From: Mycolicibacterium vulneris
GTDB lineage: Bacteria > Actinomycetota > Actinomycetes > Mycobacteriales > Mycobacteriaceae
Reading direction: 5' to 3'
Assembly: GCF_002104765.1 (NCBI RefSeq)
Contig: NZ_NCXM01000026.1
Span: 1 to 64,000, forward strand
DNA: 64,000 bases
Positions within the stretch are counted from its first letter, which is position 1, and each line of letters begins with the position of its first letter. Below the pieces are notes generated by a model that had not been told where the DNA came from, searched no databases, and saw only the letters and a program-made list of their open reading frames with translations. Both the position numbers and the translations under genes were made by a program. Below are positions 8,924 through 17,707 of this stretch, piece by piece.

Positions 8924-9502
8924 TTAGTCGGGCCAGCGCGACCGCAGGTTCTCCGGCGCCCACGCCGGCCACTCCGGCGAGCCGATTGTCAGGCCGCCGC
9001 TGAGCCGGGCGACGATGCGCGGGCCGCGCAGTCGGCTGTTGTCGTAGACCGTCGCGAGGTCAGAAGAGGCGATGGCCTCGGCGACTGGCGTCCACAGCCG
9101 GCGGTGGCGCCCCCGGATCTTGGCTTCCGGCACGTCATGACCGCCGGCCCGCACGCGGTGCCGTACGCGTTCCACCGCAAGGTCTTCCGGGACGAGCAGC
9201 ACATGCAGCACGACGGTGAAGCCCGCGCGGCGCGCGGTATGGATGAGGTCCAGCTTGGAGGGATGAGAAAACACCGTCTCGGCGATGAAGGACCGACCCA
9301 GTTCGATCAGCTTGGCGCGGGTGTCGGCGGCGATGCGCGCGGCGTCGTAGGCGTGCGAGGCCGGATCCTGCGGCCAGCGCTGCCGCGCGATCTCGTCGGC
9401 GTTGACCACGAGGCTTCCCGGCAACAGCGGCGCCAGGGTGAACGCGATGAACGTGGATTTACCGGCACCGTTCGGCCCGACTACCAGGTCAAGTCGATCC
9501 AT
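8924..9502 (-). CDS. Zeta-toxin-like ATPase/kinase
   Basis: This is a 192-residue P-loop protein. Walker A is GPNGAGKST at residues 9-17, followed by VVNADEIARQRWP, the substrate-binding segment expected in zeta toxins. Zeta toxins phosphorylate UDP-N-acetylglucosamine and block cell-wall synthesis. Its partner lies 30 bp upstream on the same strand. The pair resembles Rv0366c/Rv0367c of M. tuberculosis as I recall it. Whether it acts as a toxin here is inferred from family and context. Confidence 0.82.
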   Translation of the reverse strand: MDRLDLVVGPNGAGKSTFIAFTLAPLLPGSLVVNADEIARQRWPQDPASHAYDAARIAADTRAKLIELGRSFIAETVFSHPSKLDLIHTARRAGFTVVLHVLLVPEDLAVERVRHRVRAGGHDVPEAKIRGRHRRLWTPVAEAIASSDLATVYDNSRLRGPRIVARLSGGLTIGSPEWPAWAPENLRSRWPD

Positions 9503-9532
9503 CGGACCGCCGAACCGCCGACGATCGCCGGG

Positions 9533-9922
9533 TCAGCGCCCGCCCGCAAGCACCACCGCGGCGCCGTCGGGCCGATGCTCAACGATCTCGCCGTCGTCGT
9601 TGAGGGCCACCGTGGTGACCCCCTGCCCGGCCAGCGTCGCCCCGTAGTTGGTGCGCGCCAGGCTTTCTTCGATGGCCGCGGAGATCTCGGCGTTGAACAC
9701 CACGCCCTCCTCGACGGTGAGCTCGCTGGTCGCGAGCTGGCCGGCAAGGGCGGCTTCCACCCGTCGCCGCGAGGCGGTGTGCTGGCTGGACACCGCCCGC
9801 CCGACCCGCGCCCAGTGGTCGAGTTGCTGCTTGGCCGAGCGGCTCTGCCGGGCACCCTCAGCCGCCGCGCTGTCCATCAGGTCGGATGCGACCCGGGTGA
9901 CACGATCGAGAGCCTCGGCCAT
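9533..9922 (-). CDS. Probable antitoxin partner of the zeta-like toxin
   Basis: This is a 129-residue Ala/Glu-rich helical protein. Its N-terminus (DRVTRVASDLMDSAAAEGAR) resembles ParD-type antitoxins of mycobacterial zeta pairs such as Rv0367c, which I recall as the same length. ATG 9922 is chosen because GGAGG lies just upstream. An in-frame TTG at 9934 would place that motif inside the gene. A perfect palindrome 33 bp upstream of the start is a likely autoregulatory operator. The antitoxin gene precedes the toxin gene, as is usual. Confidence 0.75.
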   Translation of the reverse strand: MAEALDRVTRVASDLMDSAAAEGARQSRSAKQQLDHWARVGRAVSSQHTASRRRVEAALAGQLATSELTVEEGVVFNAEISAAIEESLARTNYGATLAGQGVTTVALNDDGEIVEHRPDGAAVVLAGGR

Positions 9923-9954
9923 GGCTTCCTCCAATGCAACACTTCGTTACAAAC

Positions 9955-9971
9955 TGTAGCATAATGCTACA
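9955..9971. promoter_or_regulatory. 17-bp perfect palindrome, probable toxin-antitoxin operator
   Basis: TGTAGCAT-A-ATGCTACA has 8-bp arms around a single central base. It lies between the antitoxin start (9922) and the gluconokinase stop (9990). The position suits autorepression by the antitoxin. Confidence 0.65.
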
Positions 9972-9989
9972 TGGTTGGGCAGGCCCCGG

Positions 9990-10484
9990 CTACCCGCGAG
10001 CCCGTACGACGGTATCCACGATGGCGTCGATGCCGGGGCCGACGTCGACGGTCATGCCGGCCTCGTCGGGACCGAGGGGCTCCAGGGTGTCCAGTTGCGA
10101 GCGCAGCAGCGCGGCCGGCATGAAGTGGTCGGTCCGGGTCGCCAGCCGGCCGCCGATCAGCTGGGCCGAACCCGAGAGGTGCAGGAACTCCACGCCCGGG
10201 CAGTGCGCGCGCAACTGGTCGCGATATTTCCGCTTCAGCGCCGAACAACTTACGACGCCGCCGTCGCGGTGGGCCGCCAACCAGTCGCCGACCCGTTCCA
10301 ACCAGGGATAGCGATCGCCATCGTCGAGCGGTTCGCCGGCCGCCATCTTGGCGATGTTGGCGGCCGGGTGCATGGTGTCGGCGTCGACGAACGGGACCCG
10401 CAAGCGCTGCGCGAGCGCCGCCCCCACCGTGGACTTGCCCGATCCGGAGACGCCCATCACCACGACGGGGACCGATCCGTTCAC
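9990..10484 (-). CDS. gntK: Gluconokinase
   Basis: This is a 164-residue P-loop kinase of the GntK type, which phosphorylates gluconate to 6-phosphogluconate and feeds the pentose phosphate route. Walker A is GVSGSGKST at residues 11-19. The family segments DADTMHP, DGDRYPWL and SCSALKRKYRD are all present. It starts with GTG 10484 directly after the stop of the large kinase-like gene, so the two are probably co-transcribed. The length is normal for the family. Confidence 0.9.
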   Translation of the reverse strand: MNGSVPVVVMGVSGSGKSTVGAALAQRLRVPFVDADTMHPAANIAKMAAGEPLDDGDRYPWLERVGDWLAAHRDGGVVSCSALKRKYRDQLRAHCPGVEFLHLSGSAQLIGGRLATRTDHFMPAALLRSQLDTLEPLGPDEAGMTVDVGPGIDAIVDTVVRARG

Positions 10485-12497
10485 CTACGTGTGGTCGCCG
10501 AGATTGCGGTTCCATTCCAGCCAACCCACACCGCTGCGCCCGTCGGCAGCGCTGATCGTGGCCCAGACGCGGGGGAACTGGCTGACCCGCCCGTCCGTCG
10601 CGACGAGCCGGACCGGCGCCTGACCGCGCACGTTCACGTCCGCAGTGATCTCCGCCGGCATGAGCCGCAAAGTTGCGTCGAGCGGTAACCCGTTGTCGGC
10701 GAACGACTCTCGCGAATCAACGGCCTGCAGTTCGGTGACCTTGCCGTCGGCACCCTGTTCGTAGCCGATGCTGAACGCGGGCGCCCCGGGAATCCGGATG
10801 TTCACGCCGTGCAGGTGGGTGCCGTCGTCCAGGTGCAGCGCGCTCCAGATCCAGTCCATGCCCCACCAATCGCGCACGCCCCAGGAGTGATCACGCTGCC
10901 CGGGAACGGATTTCATGCGGTAGCCGGTGTCGTCGATCGTGACGGTGCCCGACACGGTGCACGGAATTTCATAACGCGTCGTCAGCCCATACTTGTACGG
11001 CGTGCCGTCGGTGGCCCACACCAGGTTCATGGCCATCTCGACCGGCGTTCCGGGCTCCCCGCGCAACAACGCGGACGGATCGGCGTAGGCCTGGCCCCGC
11101 GCCCGCACGTCGACGCGGTAGCTCTGCAGCGGCACCTCGGCGGAATGGCCGAGATCGAAATCCTCGGTGCGCACCGCCCACGGGTCCGACGGCAGCGGTA
11201 CCTGCGCATCGACGGCGACGGTCGGCATGTCGGGGCCGCACAACAGGACGTGCACCCAGGCGGTCTGCTCGTTGGCCACCCGGCCCAGACGGAACCAGCC
11301 GCCCAAACCCTGTGCCGCGTCGGCGAAGTCGGCGTACCAGCTCTCGCTCCACAGCGGTTCGGCGGTGGGATCGTGGGCGAGTTCGTCCTCGTCCGTGGGC
11401 CGCAACGGTTCGGACGCGACTGGTGCGGGCAACGTCGACAGCGCGCCCGTGTCGAGCACATGGTCGCAGTGCCGTTGCAGCATCGTCATGAACATCCGGT
11501 CGCCGCGGTCGGTGCGCTCGACCAGCATGGGCGAGACGATTGCCATCATCACCCCGAAGAAGCTCTGCCGGCGCACCCCGTCGGCGACGTCGGCCAGGGT
11601 GACCGGCGCCTGCGGACCCAGCGCGTCATGGTAGGCGCGCAGCAGCGCGTCGTAGTGCTGCCGACGGTCCTCAGTGGGCATCGCGCCACCGAGGAAGTAG
11701 GCCAGGTCGGTCAGGGCCGGACCCCAGGACACGGTCTGCCAATCGACCACCGTCAGTGCGCGATCGGCGCCATCGGTACCGAACAGCATGTTGTCCAGGC
11801 GGTAGTCGCCGTGCACCAGGCCTTGGAGGCGTCGCCGCTCGGGCGCCTCCCCTTCCTGAGCCAGGTAGCCGTCGAACGCGGCCACCAGGCGTTCGCACAC
11901 CACGCGGTGCTCCGGCGCGATCTGGTCGCCGTAGCGGTCGACGAAACCGGCGTACAGCGGCGTGATCATGGCCTGGTTCAGCGGAGGCTCACGGTTGAGC
12001 CACGGCGCCTCGGCCAGCGAGGCGTCGCCGAGCAGCGGTCCGTGCAGCCGACCCAGTTCGACCGCCCCCAAGCGGGCCTGTTCGACTGTGGCGCCGGCGA
12101 TTTCGTCGCCGACGACGGCCGGCCCGGCATCGCCCAGCAGCAGGTCGAACACGCCCGTCGAGGTGTCGACCGCCGCGTGGTAGCAGGGCGCGACGGGCCC
12201 ACCCAGCCGCGGCGCGATGTCGCCGTAGAAGCGCACCTCCCGCTCGTAGAGCCCCAGCGCCAGCCCGGTCTGCCGGCTGATCGGGTCGGTGGCCGCGACC
12301 TTCAGCACCACCGACTCGGGTCCCTCCGAGGGCCCCTCGGCATAGCTGAGCCGGACGCGGTAGCACTCGCTCATCTGGCCGGTACCGATGCGTTCCACCG
12401 AGAAGTCGGCGATGGGTCCGGTGCCGACGACCGTGGCCAGCCAGGAGGCGGTGAGGTCACTGGGTCGTTCGATGACTTGCTCGGTCTCGGCATGCAT
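10485..12497 (-). CDS. Large fusion: aminoglycoside-phosphotransferase-like kinase plus CrtC/AttH-like domain
   Basis: This is a 670-residue protein of two halves. Residues 1-345 are an APH/choline-kinase-like domain with the catalytic loop HGDYRLDN near residue 228 and the metal-binding VVDWQT near 250. Residues 365-670 resemble lipocalin-like proteins of the hydroxyneurosporene-synthase/AttH type, with the motif GQRDHSWGVRDWWG. Stand-alone versions of both domains are common in mycobacterial lipid- and steroid-linked loci. The substrate is unknown. It overlaps nothing, and the next gene (gntK) starts right after its stop. The start at ATG 12497 is the longest and plausible. Confidence 0.7.
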   Translation of the reverse strand: MHAETEQVIERPSDLTASWLATVVGTGPIADFSVERIGTGQMSECYRVRLSYAEGPSEGPESVVLKVAATDPISRQTGLALGLYEREVRFYGDIAPRLGGPVAPCYHAAVDTSTGVFDLLLGDAGPAVVGDEIAGATVEQARLGAVELGRLHGPLLGDASLAEAPWLNREPPLNQAMITPLYAGFVDRYGDQIAPEHRVVCERLVAAFDGYLAQEGEAPERRRLQGLVHGDYRLDNMLFGTDGADRALTVVDWQTVSWGPALTDLAYFLGGAMPTEDRRQHYDALLRAYHDALGPQAPVTLADVADGVRRQSFFGVMMAIVSPMLVERTDRGDRMFMTMLQRHCDHVLDTGALSTLPAPVASEPLRPTDEDELAHDPTAEPLWSESWYADFADAAQGLGGWFRLGRVANEQTAWVHVLLCGPDMPTVAVDAQVPLPSDPWAVRTEDFDLGHSAEVPLQSYRVDVRARGQAYADPSALLRGEPGTPVEMAMNLVWATDGTPYKYGLTTRYEIPCTVSGTVTIDDTGYRMKSVPGQRDHSWGVRDWWGMDWIWSALHLDDGTHLHGVNIRIPGAPAFSIGYEQGADGKVTELQAVDSRESFADNGLPLDATLRLMPAEITADVNVRGQAPVRLVATDGRVSQFPRVWATISAADGRSGVGWLEWNRNLGDHT

Positions 12498-12515
12498 GAG
12501 GGTTAGCGTGCCAGG

Positions 12516-14033
12516 TCATCGCGCCAGTGAGAAGCCGTCCCATGCCATTCGGCGATGCGGGTGCGGATCGAACTCGACGCGGGACTTGCGGTCGAAGACC
12601 ATCACGGCCCGGTCGTCGGCGGTGTAGAGAGGCCAGTCCTCCCCCGGCACGCCGGTGCGGCTGAAGGCCCGCCAGCGCCGCTGCACCTGGTTGCTCACCC
12701 GCAACGCGGCGCGCCGGTCGGCCGCCGCGGTCAACAACGCGCCGAATCTGGTGCGGTAAACGTCGAAAACCGCGAGCAACTCGGTGGCATGGGTGGCTCC
12801 GAAACCGGACCAGCGCAGCGTGCGCGGCGCGTAGTCGTACCGGTAGAGGTACGTCGGCGCGTGCGTGCCGTGGGCCTCCGCAATCTGCCAGGCCGCCGAC
12901 GCGAACGCGAAGTCGCCACCGAGCTGGATGCACGCCGCGCGCTCGGGATAGTCGGGATATGCGGCGGTAATGCGTTCGCGGACAGCGGGTTCCGCCTCGG
13001 CAAGCAGCTCCTCGACCATCGTCTCGTTGGTCGGCAACATCGCCAGGAACCGGGTGAACAACCGTCCCTCCTCGGCGTTCGTGCCCACGATCAGCGGGAC
13101 CCGGTGGGCCTCGCCGTGCCGCATCGCCTCCACCGGATCCAGGGGCAGGATGTCGTCACCGAAGACGGGGCCGATCGGGAAGGCGCCCAGCCTGTTCCGC
13201 ATGCCCTCGTCGATCAGTTGATGTTGGGTTTCCACCAGTTGGGCGGCGGACACCGACATCAGCGCGTTGGCCGCGTCCTGCCTGCGCACCCCGAGCAGGT
13301 TGGCAAAACGGTTGGCGAACTCCGCGGCAACCTCCCTCGACCGCACCAGTCCCGAGGCCGGGCTTTCCGAGATCGCCCGGGCGAAAAGGCCTTTGGCGGC
13401 GGGCACCGCCAGCAGTGAGGCGGTGATGCACGCGCCGGCGCTCTCGCCGAAGATGGTGACGTTGTCCGGGTCACCGCCGAATCCCGCGATGTTGTCGCGA
13501 ATCCACTGCAGCGCCAGCACCAGGTCACGCAGGTACAGGTTGCTGTCGATAGTGATCTCCGGCGTCGACAGGGACGAGAAGTCAACGCACCCCAGCGCGC
13601 CCAGCCGGTAGTTCACCGATACATATACACATCCCCGGCGTGCCAGGGCGGCGCCGTCGTACAGCGGCGTCGCCGAGCTGCCCAGGAAATATCCGCCGCC
13701 GTGGATGAAGACCATGACGGGCAGCGGACCCTCGACGGCACCCTCGGGTGCCACAACGTTCAGGGTGAGGCAGTCCTCGCTCATCGGCTGGTAGCGGCCT
13801 CCCAAACCCGACATGCCGAGCAGGGTGTAGCGGCGCTGCTGGGGCGCGCAGTTGCCGAAGCCATGGCAGTGCCGAACACCCGACCACGGCTGGGCCGGCT
13901 GCGGCGCCCGGAAGCGCAGATTTCCCACCGGTGGACGGGCGTACGGAATCGACCGCCACCGAGTGACCCCGTCGCGGGTGAAGCCTTCGACGGTGCCGAT
14001 AGCCGTGCGTGCGCGGACCGTGCGCTGATGCAT
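12516..14033 (-). CDS. lipT: Carboxylesterase LipT (Rv2045c-type)
   Basis: This is a 505-residue type-B carboxylesterase of the alpha/beta-hydrolase fold. The oxyanion loop HGGGYFLGS and the nucleophile elbow GESAG (Ser near residue 197) are clear. A candidate catalytic His lies in GATHATE near residue 416. The start YARPPVGNLRF block near the N-terminus is typical of the family. It hydrolyses ester substrates, which cannot be named from sequence. It lies 18 bp downstream of no other gene on its strand and is divergent from lppI by about 80 bp, the order seen for Rv2045c-Rv2046. Confidence 0.92.
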   Translation of the reverse strand: MHQRTVRARTAIGTVEGFTRDGVTRWRSIPYARPPVGNLRFRAPQPAQPWSGVRHCHGFGNCAPQQRRYTLLGMSGLGGRYQPMSEDCLTLNVVAPEGAVEGPLPVMVFIHGGGYFLGSSATPLYDGAALARRGCVYVSVNYRLGALGCVDFSSLSTPEITIDSNLYLRDLVLALQWIRDNIAGFGGDPDNVTIFGESAGACITASLLAVPAAKGLFARAISESPASGLVRSREVAAEFANRFANLLGVRRQDAANALMSVSAAQLVETQHQLIDEGMRNRLGAFPIGPVFGDDILPLDPVEAMRHGEAHRVPLIVGTNAEEGRLFTRFLAMLPTNETMVEELLAEAEPAVRERITAAYPDYPERAACIQLGGDFAFASAAWQIAEAHGTHAPTYLYRYDYAPRTLRWSGFGATHATELLAVFDVYRTRFGALLTAAADRRAALRVSNQVQRRWRAFSRTGVPGEDWPLYTADDRAVMVFDRKSRVEFDPHPHRRMAWDGFSLAR

Positions 14034-14112
14034 AACCCGACGGTAACCGACATGACCGTCGTAACGCGCGCGCAGCGCCTTATTTGCCCGGCGCGGCGGT
14101 TAGCCTGACTGG

Positions 14113-14787
14113 ATGCGGATAGCTGCGGTGATCGCCGCGTCATTACTGGTCGCGGGGTGCTCACACACCACGGGCGGTCATTCGGAGCCCACCGGAAGCA
14201 CCACCCAGGCATCCACCGGCGCCGGGACGCCGGGAAGCGCAACACCGGGACCAGCCGCCGCGCCGGCCGCGGGAGCGGCGATCTCCGACGTCATCGCGTG
14301 GATCGAGGCCGGTCACCAGGCCGATCCGGGCCGCTTTCACACGGCCACGCGCGACGGGGCGGCCACGCCACTGGGCGATGACATCGCGCTGACGGCGATG
14401 GCGGGCAAGGTCTCCTGCATGACTGACACCAAACACACCGGCGGCGCGCTGGCCTGCCTGGTGAGTCTGACAAACCCGCCGCCGGCGCCCGCGACGGCCT
14501 ACGGCCAGTGGCAAGGCGGCTGGATCGGCTTCGACGGGGTGAACCTGCAGGTGGGATCCGCCCGAGCCGACCCCGGCCCGTTCATCAACGGCAACGGACC
14601 GGAACTGGCGAACGGGGATTCGCTGTCGTTCGGTGACTACCGGTGCCGCGCCGACCAGTCCGGTCTGTATTGCGTGAACTACGCGCACCAGTCGGCGGCC
14701 AGATTCAGCCCCGCCGGCATCGAGCCGTTCGGCTGCCTGAAGCCGGCGCCACCACCGGACGGTGTCGGCACGGCGTTCAGTTGCTGA
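14113..14787 (+). CDS. lppI: Lipoprotein LppI (Rv2046-type)
   Basis: This is a 224-residue secreted lipoprotein. Residues 1-16 are a short signal peptide ending in the lipobox LVAGC with Cys16. A Thr/Ser/Pro/Ala-rich linker (about 17-55) follows, then a globular domain with paired Cys residues that could form disulfides outside the cell. The function is unknown. Identification rests on the signal, size and position next to lipT. Its last 11 bp overlap the end of the convergent SDR gene, where the accessory block begins. Confidence 0.85.
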   Translation: MRIAAVIAASLLVAGCSHTTGGHSEPTGSTTQASTGAGTPGSATPGPAAAPAAGAAISDVIAWIEAGHQADPGRFHTATRDGAATPLGDDIALTAMAGKVSCMTDTKHTGGALACLVSLTNPPPAPATAYGQWQGGWIGFDGVNLQVGSARADPGPFINGNGPELANGDSLSFGDYRCRADQSGLYCVNYAHQSAARFSPAGIEPFGCLKPAPPPDGVGTAFSC

Positions 14788-15745
14788 GGCCGGCCATGAT
14801 GGTCGCGAACAGCTCGCTCATCTCGTCGGCTGATCCGCCCGGCACGGTGTAGCCGGTTTCGTCGCGGATTTCCGCGAGGTGATCGCGCACGTCCTCGATG
14901 GACAATCCGGGCCGGTAGAAGCCCTTTGTCCTGCCGATGAAGAACCGCGAAACATGGCCGGCGCCAACGGTATAGATCTCTCCCGACACCGGACAGTCAC
15001 GATGGGTCAGGAAGGCGGCCACCGGAGCCACCAGCGCTGGATCAAGCTTCTGAAGATATTGGCCCACAAGGTCGTCCAGCACCGCCTGTGCGGCGGGATC
15101 GTCCGGCGGCGCGGCGCCGTGCACGGAGTGCGCCAGCATCCGGGTGTAGGCGATCGGGGCGACCGCATTGACCTTGATGTTATGGTCGGCGCCTTCGGCG
15201 GCCAGCACGCGGGTGAGGCCTAGCAACCCGGTCTTGGCCGATCCGTAGTTGCTCATCCCGGCCGCCCCGAGTATCCCTGCGGCCGAACAGGTATGGAGGA
15301 TGCGGCCATATCCCTGCTCGCGCATGACTTTCCAGGCCGGCCTCGTCACGTAGAACGCGCCCTTGAGATGCACGTCCAGCAGTGGCTCTAACCGTTGCGC
15401 GGTCATGTCCTCGAACGGCGCGTCCCCGACGATGCCGGCGTTGTTGATCACGATGTCGACGCGCCCCCACGCGTTCAGCGCGGTGTCGATGATGGCCTGT
15501 CCGCCTTCGGGGCTGGTGACGCTGTGGCCGTCCGCCACGGCGTCACCCCCGAGGTCGCGGATCTCGGCCGTCGCGATATCAGCGGCCCGGCTGTCGGTGC
15601 CGTGTCCAGTCACCGAGCCGCCCAGGTCGTTGACCACGACGCGCGCGCCACGGGAGGCCAGCAGCAGCGCGTACTGCTTGCCCAGACCGCCACCGGCGCC
15701 GGTGATGACGGCGACCTGGTCGTCAAACCGCAGCTCGCCACTCAC
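14777..15745 (-). CDS. Short-chain dehydrogenase/reductase (MFE-type SDR)
   Basis: This is a 322-residue SDR with the NAD(P)-binding glycine motif GAGGGLG, the NNAG motif and a YxxxK-type site (SNYGSAKTG). The N-terminal VVVNDLGG segment is typical of SDRs related to peroxisomal multifunctional enzyme type 2, which oxidise 3-hydroxyacyl-CoA-type substrates. GTG 15745 overlaps the P450 stop by four bases (GTGA), so it is coupled to the P450. Upstream frame extension overlaps the P450 and is rejected. Together they suggest hydroxylation followed by oxidation of a hydrophobic substrate. Confidence 0.88.
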   Translation of the reverse strand: MSGELRFDDQVAVITGAGGGLGKQYALLLASRGARVVVNDLGGSVTGHGTDSRAADIATAEIRDLGGDAVADGHSVTSPEGGQAIIDTALNAWGRVDIVINNAGIVGDAPFEDMTAQRLEPLLDVHLKGAFYVTRPAWKVMREQGYGRILHTCSAAGILGAAGMSNYGSAKTGLLGLTRVLAAEGADHNIKVNAVAPIAYTRMLAHSVHGAAPPDDPAAQAVLDDLVGQYLQKLDPALVAPVAAFLTHRDCPVSGEIYTVGAGHVSRFFIGRTKGFYRPGLSIEDVRDHLAEIRDETGYTVPGGSADEMSELFATIMAGLSN

Positions 15746-16974
15746 CAGCTCACCGGAAGTTCCTTCATGCCATAGATGTTGGCGTCTTTGAACCTCAGCT
15801 GCTCCGGTGGCACCGCCAGTCTGAGCCCGGGCAGGCGGCGCGCCAGCGTGGCGAACGCGACCTGCATTTCGACGCGGGCCAGGTTCGCGCCGATGCACTG
15901 ATGCACGCCGTAGCCGAAGCCCAAGTGACCGCGGGTGTTTCGGTCGACGTCGAAGGATTCGGGATTGTCGACGAATTCGGCGTCCCAGTTCCCGGCGAGC
16001 AGGCTCATCATGACGTACTCCCCCGCGCGAATCAGCTGGCCGCCGATCATCAGATCTTCGGTCGCAATGCGGTCGACCTGGCTGTGCACGATGCTGAGGT
16101 AGCGCATCAGTTCTTCGACGATGTTGGCGATGACTGCGGGGTCGTCGCTTTGCCCGAGTCGCTCGAACACGTCGGGATGTTCTAGCAGCGCAACCGTTCC
16201 CAACGAGATCATGTTGGCGGTCGTTTCGTGGCCGGCCTGCATCATGATCACGCCGTTCATGGCCGTGGTGTCATGGTCGAGTTGGCCCGTCGCCACGTAT
16301 TCAGTGGCCAGCCGGCTGATCAAGTCGTCCCCGGGCTCGCGCGCTTTGCGCTCCACCAGTTCCTGGATGTAGGCGTACATGGCTCCGAACGCCTGTCCCT
16401 TTTCCGCGTCGGTGGATTTCTGGTCAAGCCCCTTGGTGGTGTTGAACTGAAAAAGTTCGAGGTCTTCGGGCGGCACGCCCAGCAACAGCGCGATCACCAT
16501 CGACGGGACCGGTAGGGCGAATTCACGCACCAGATCGGCCGGCGCGCCGCCCTCGATCATCTGGCCGAGATAGTGGTCGACCCAGTCCTGAATGTGCGGA
16601 CGCATCGATTCGCAACGCCGGAAGGTGAAGTTGCTCGTCATCATGCGGCGCAAGCGATGATGCTCGGGATCGTCGGTGCGCGCGAACATCACCGGGACCT
16701 TGTTCTCCTCGTCCTTCGGCATGATCGAGTCCGGAATTGTCTTCGCGGACAAGCGCGGATCGACCAGCGCCGCCCTGATGTCCTGGTAGCGGCTGACCAC
16801 CCAGACCGGGTTGCCCTGGAATATCGCCTTTCGGAGTCCCGGTTGTTCCCGCCAGTCTGCGAATTCGGACGGGGGCGCGAGCGGGCAGCGCGCGGGCCGC
16901 GGTAGCGGCAGCTCCGGGAGACCGGCGTCGGAGCAGGAGTCGGCGGTTCCGAAGGATTTGGAAGTTGTTGACAT
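15742..16974 (-). CDS. Cytochrome P450
   Basis: This is a 410-residue soluble bacterial P450. The oxygen-activation helix motif AGHETT lies near residue 249, the EELMR (ExxR) motif follows, and the heme loop FGYGVHQCIG places the ligand Cys near residue 360. The sequence style (SRYQDIRAALVDPRLSA, RLRRMMTSNFTF) is CYP105-like. It needs an external ferredoxin, which is not encoded next to it. It is divergent from a TetR gene with two palindromic sites between them. The reaction is probably hydroxylation of a lipid or xenobiotic. Confidence 0.93.
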   Translation of the reverse strand: MSTTSKSFGTADSCSDAGLPELPLPRPARCPLAPPSEFADWREQPGLRKAIFQGNPVWVVSRYQDIRAALVDPRLSAKTIPDSIMPKDEENKVPVMFARTDDPEHHRLRRMMTSNFTFRRCESMRPHIQDWVDHYLGQMIEGGAPADLVREFALPVPSMVIALLLGVPPEDLELFQFNTTKGLDQKSTDAEKGQAFGAMYAYIQELVERKAREPGDDLISRLATEYVATGQLDHDTTAMNGVIMMQAGHETTANMISLGTVALLEHPDVFERLGQSDDPAVIANIVEELMRYLSIVHSQVDRIATEDLMIGGQLIRAGEYVMMSLLAGNWDAEFVDNPESFDVDRNTRGHLGFGYGVHQCIGANLARVEMQVAFATLARRLPGLRLAVPPEQLRFKDANIYGMKELPVSW

Positions 16975-16991
16975 AACCCGCGTTTCCCATT

Positions 16992-17013
16992 AACTGTCAG
17001 ATGCCTGCCAGTT
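16992..17013. promoter_or_regulatory. TetR operator candidate 1 in the P450/TetR divergent region
   Basis: AACTGTCAG and CTGCCAGTT form an inverted repeat around 4 bp, with one mismatch between 9-bp arms. It lies just upstream of the P450 start (16974). The half-site AACTG-CAG recurs at 17045. Confidence 0.6.
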
Positions 17014-17044
17014 GTAGAGCGTAAGGCTACGGTCGTTGGCAGTC

Positions 17045-17055
17045 AACTGTCAGTT
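17045..17055. promoter_or_regulatory. TetR operator candidate 2 in the P450/TetR divergent region
   Basis: AACTG-T-CAGTT is a perfect palindrome 12 bp upstream of the TetR start. It shares its half-site with the repeat at 16992-17013. Two related sites in one divergent promoter suggest cooperative autorepression. Confidence 0.6.
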
Positions 17056-17066
17056 ACGCTGTCACG

Positions 17067-17696
17067 ATGACCGCGGTGGAGGACCGGCCGTTGCGGGCCG
17101 ACGCGGCGCGCAACGTCGAGCGCATCCTGCGCGCGGCGCGCGAGGTCTACAGCGAGCTGGGGCCCGACGCCCCGGTGGAAGCGGTCGCTCGCCGCGCGGG
17201 CGTCGGCGAGCGAACCCTGTACCGCAGGTTTCCGGCAAAGGCCGACCTGGTCCGCGCCGCCCTGGATCAAAGCATCGCCGAGGACCTCACCCCGGTGATC
17301 GATAACGCGCGCCGCGCCGAGGATCCGCTGCGCGGCTTGACCCAGCTGATCGAAGCCGCGATCTCGCTGGGTGCGCGGGAACACAGCCTGCTGACCGCCG
17401 CGCGCCGGGCCGGGTCACTCACGTCCGACGTTTCGGTGCCGCTCAACGACGCACTCGGCGAGCTCGCCCACGCGGGCCAGCGCGCCGGCCGCATCCGCGC
17501 CGACCTGGTCACCGACGACCTGCCTCGCCTGATCGCGATGCTCTTCAGCGTGCTGTCGACCATGGATGCGGGCAGCGACGGCTGGCGACGCTATGTCGCC
17601 CTGGTCATCGACGCGATTTCGGTCAACGACCATCAGCCGCTGCCGCCGGCCGCCGCCTTGCGCTATGAGGTGCAGCCGGACAGCTGGCCACTATGA
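17067..17696 (+). CDS. TetR-family regulator of the P450/SDR operon
   Basis: This is a 209-residue TetR repressor. The helix-turn-helix lies at about residues 30-55 (VEAVARRAGVGERTLYRRFP), followed by a helical ligand-binding domain. It starts at ATG 17067 with no strong ribosome site, so the transcript may be leaderless. Divergence from the P450 gene and the AACTG-containing palindromes in the gap make that operon its likely target, with the P450 substrate or product as likely inducer. It ends 11 bp from the convergent lipoprotein gene. Confidence 0.88.
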   Translation: MTAVEDRPLRADAARNVERILRAAREVYSELGPDAPVEAVARRAGVGERTLYRRFPAKADLVRAALDQSIAEDLTPVIDNARRAEDPLRGLTQLIEAAISLGAREHSLLTAARRAGSLTSDVSVPLNDALGELAHAGQRAGRIRADLVTDDLPRLIAMLFSVLSTMDAGSDGWRRYVALVIDAISVNDHQPLPPAAALRYEVQPDSWPL

Positions 17697-17707
17697 CCAG
17701 CGGCGGC

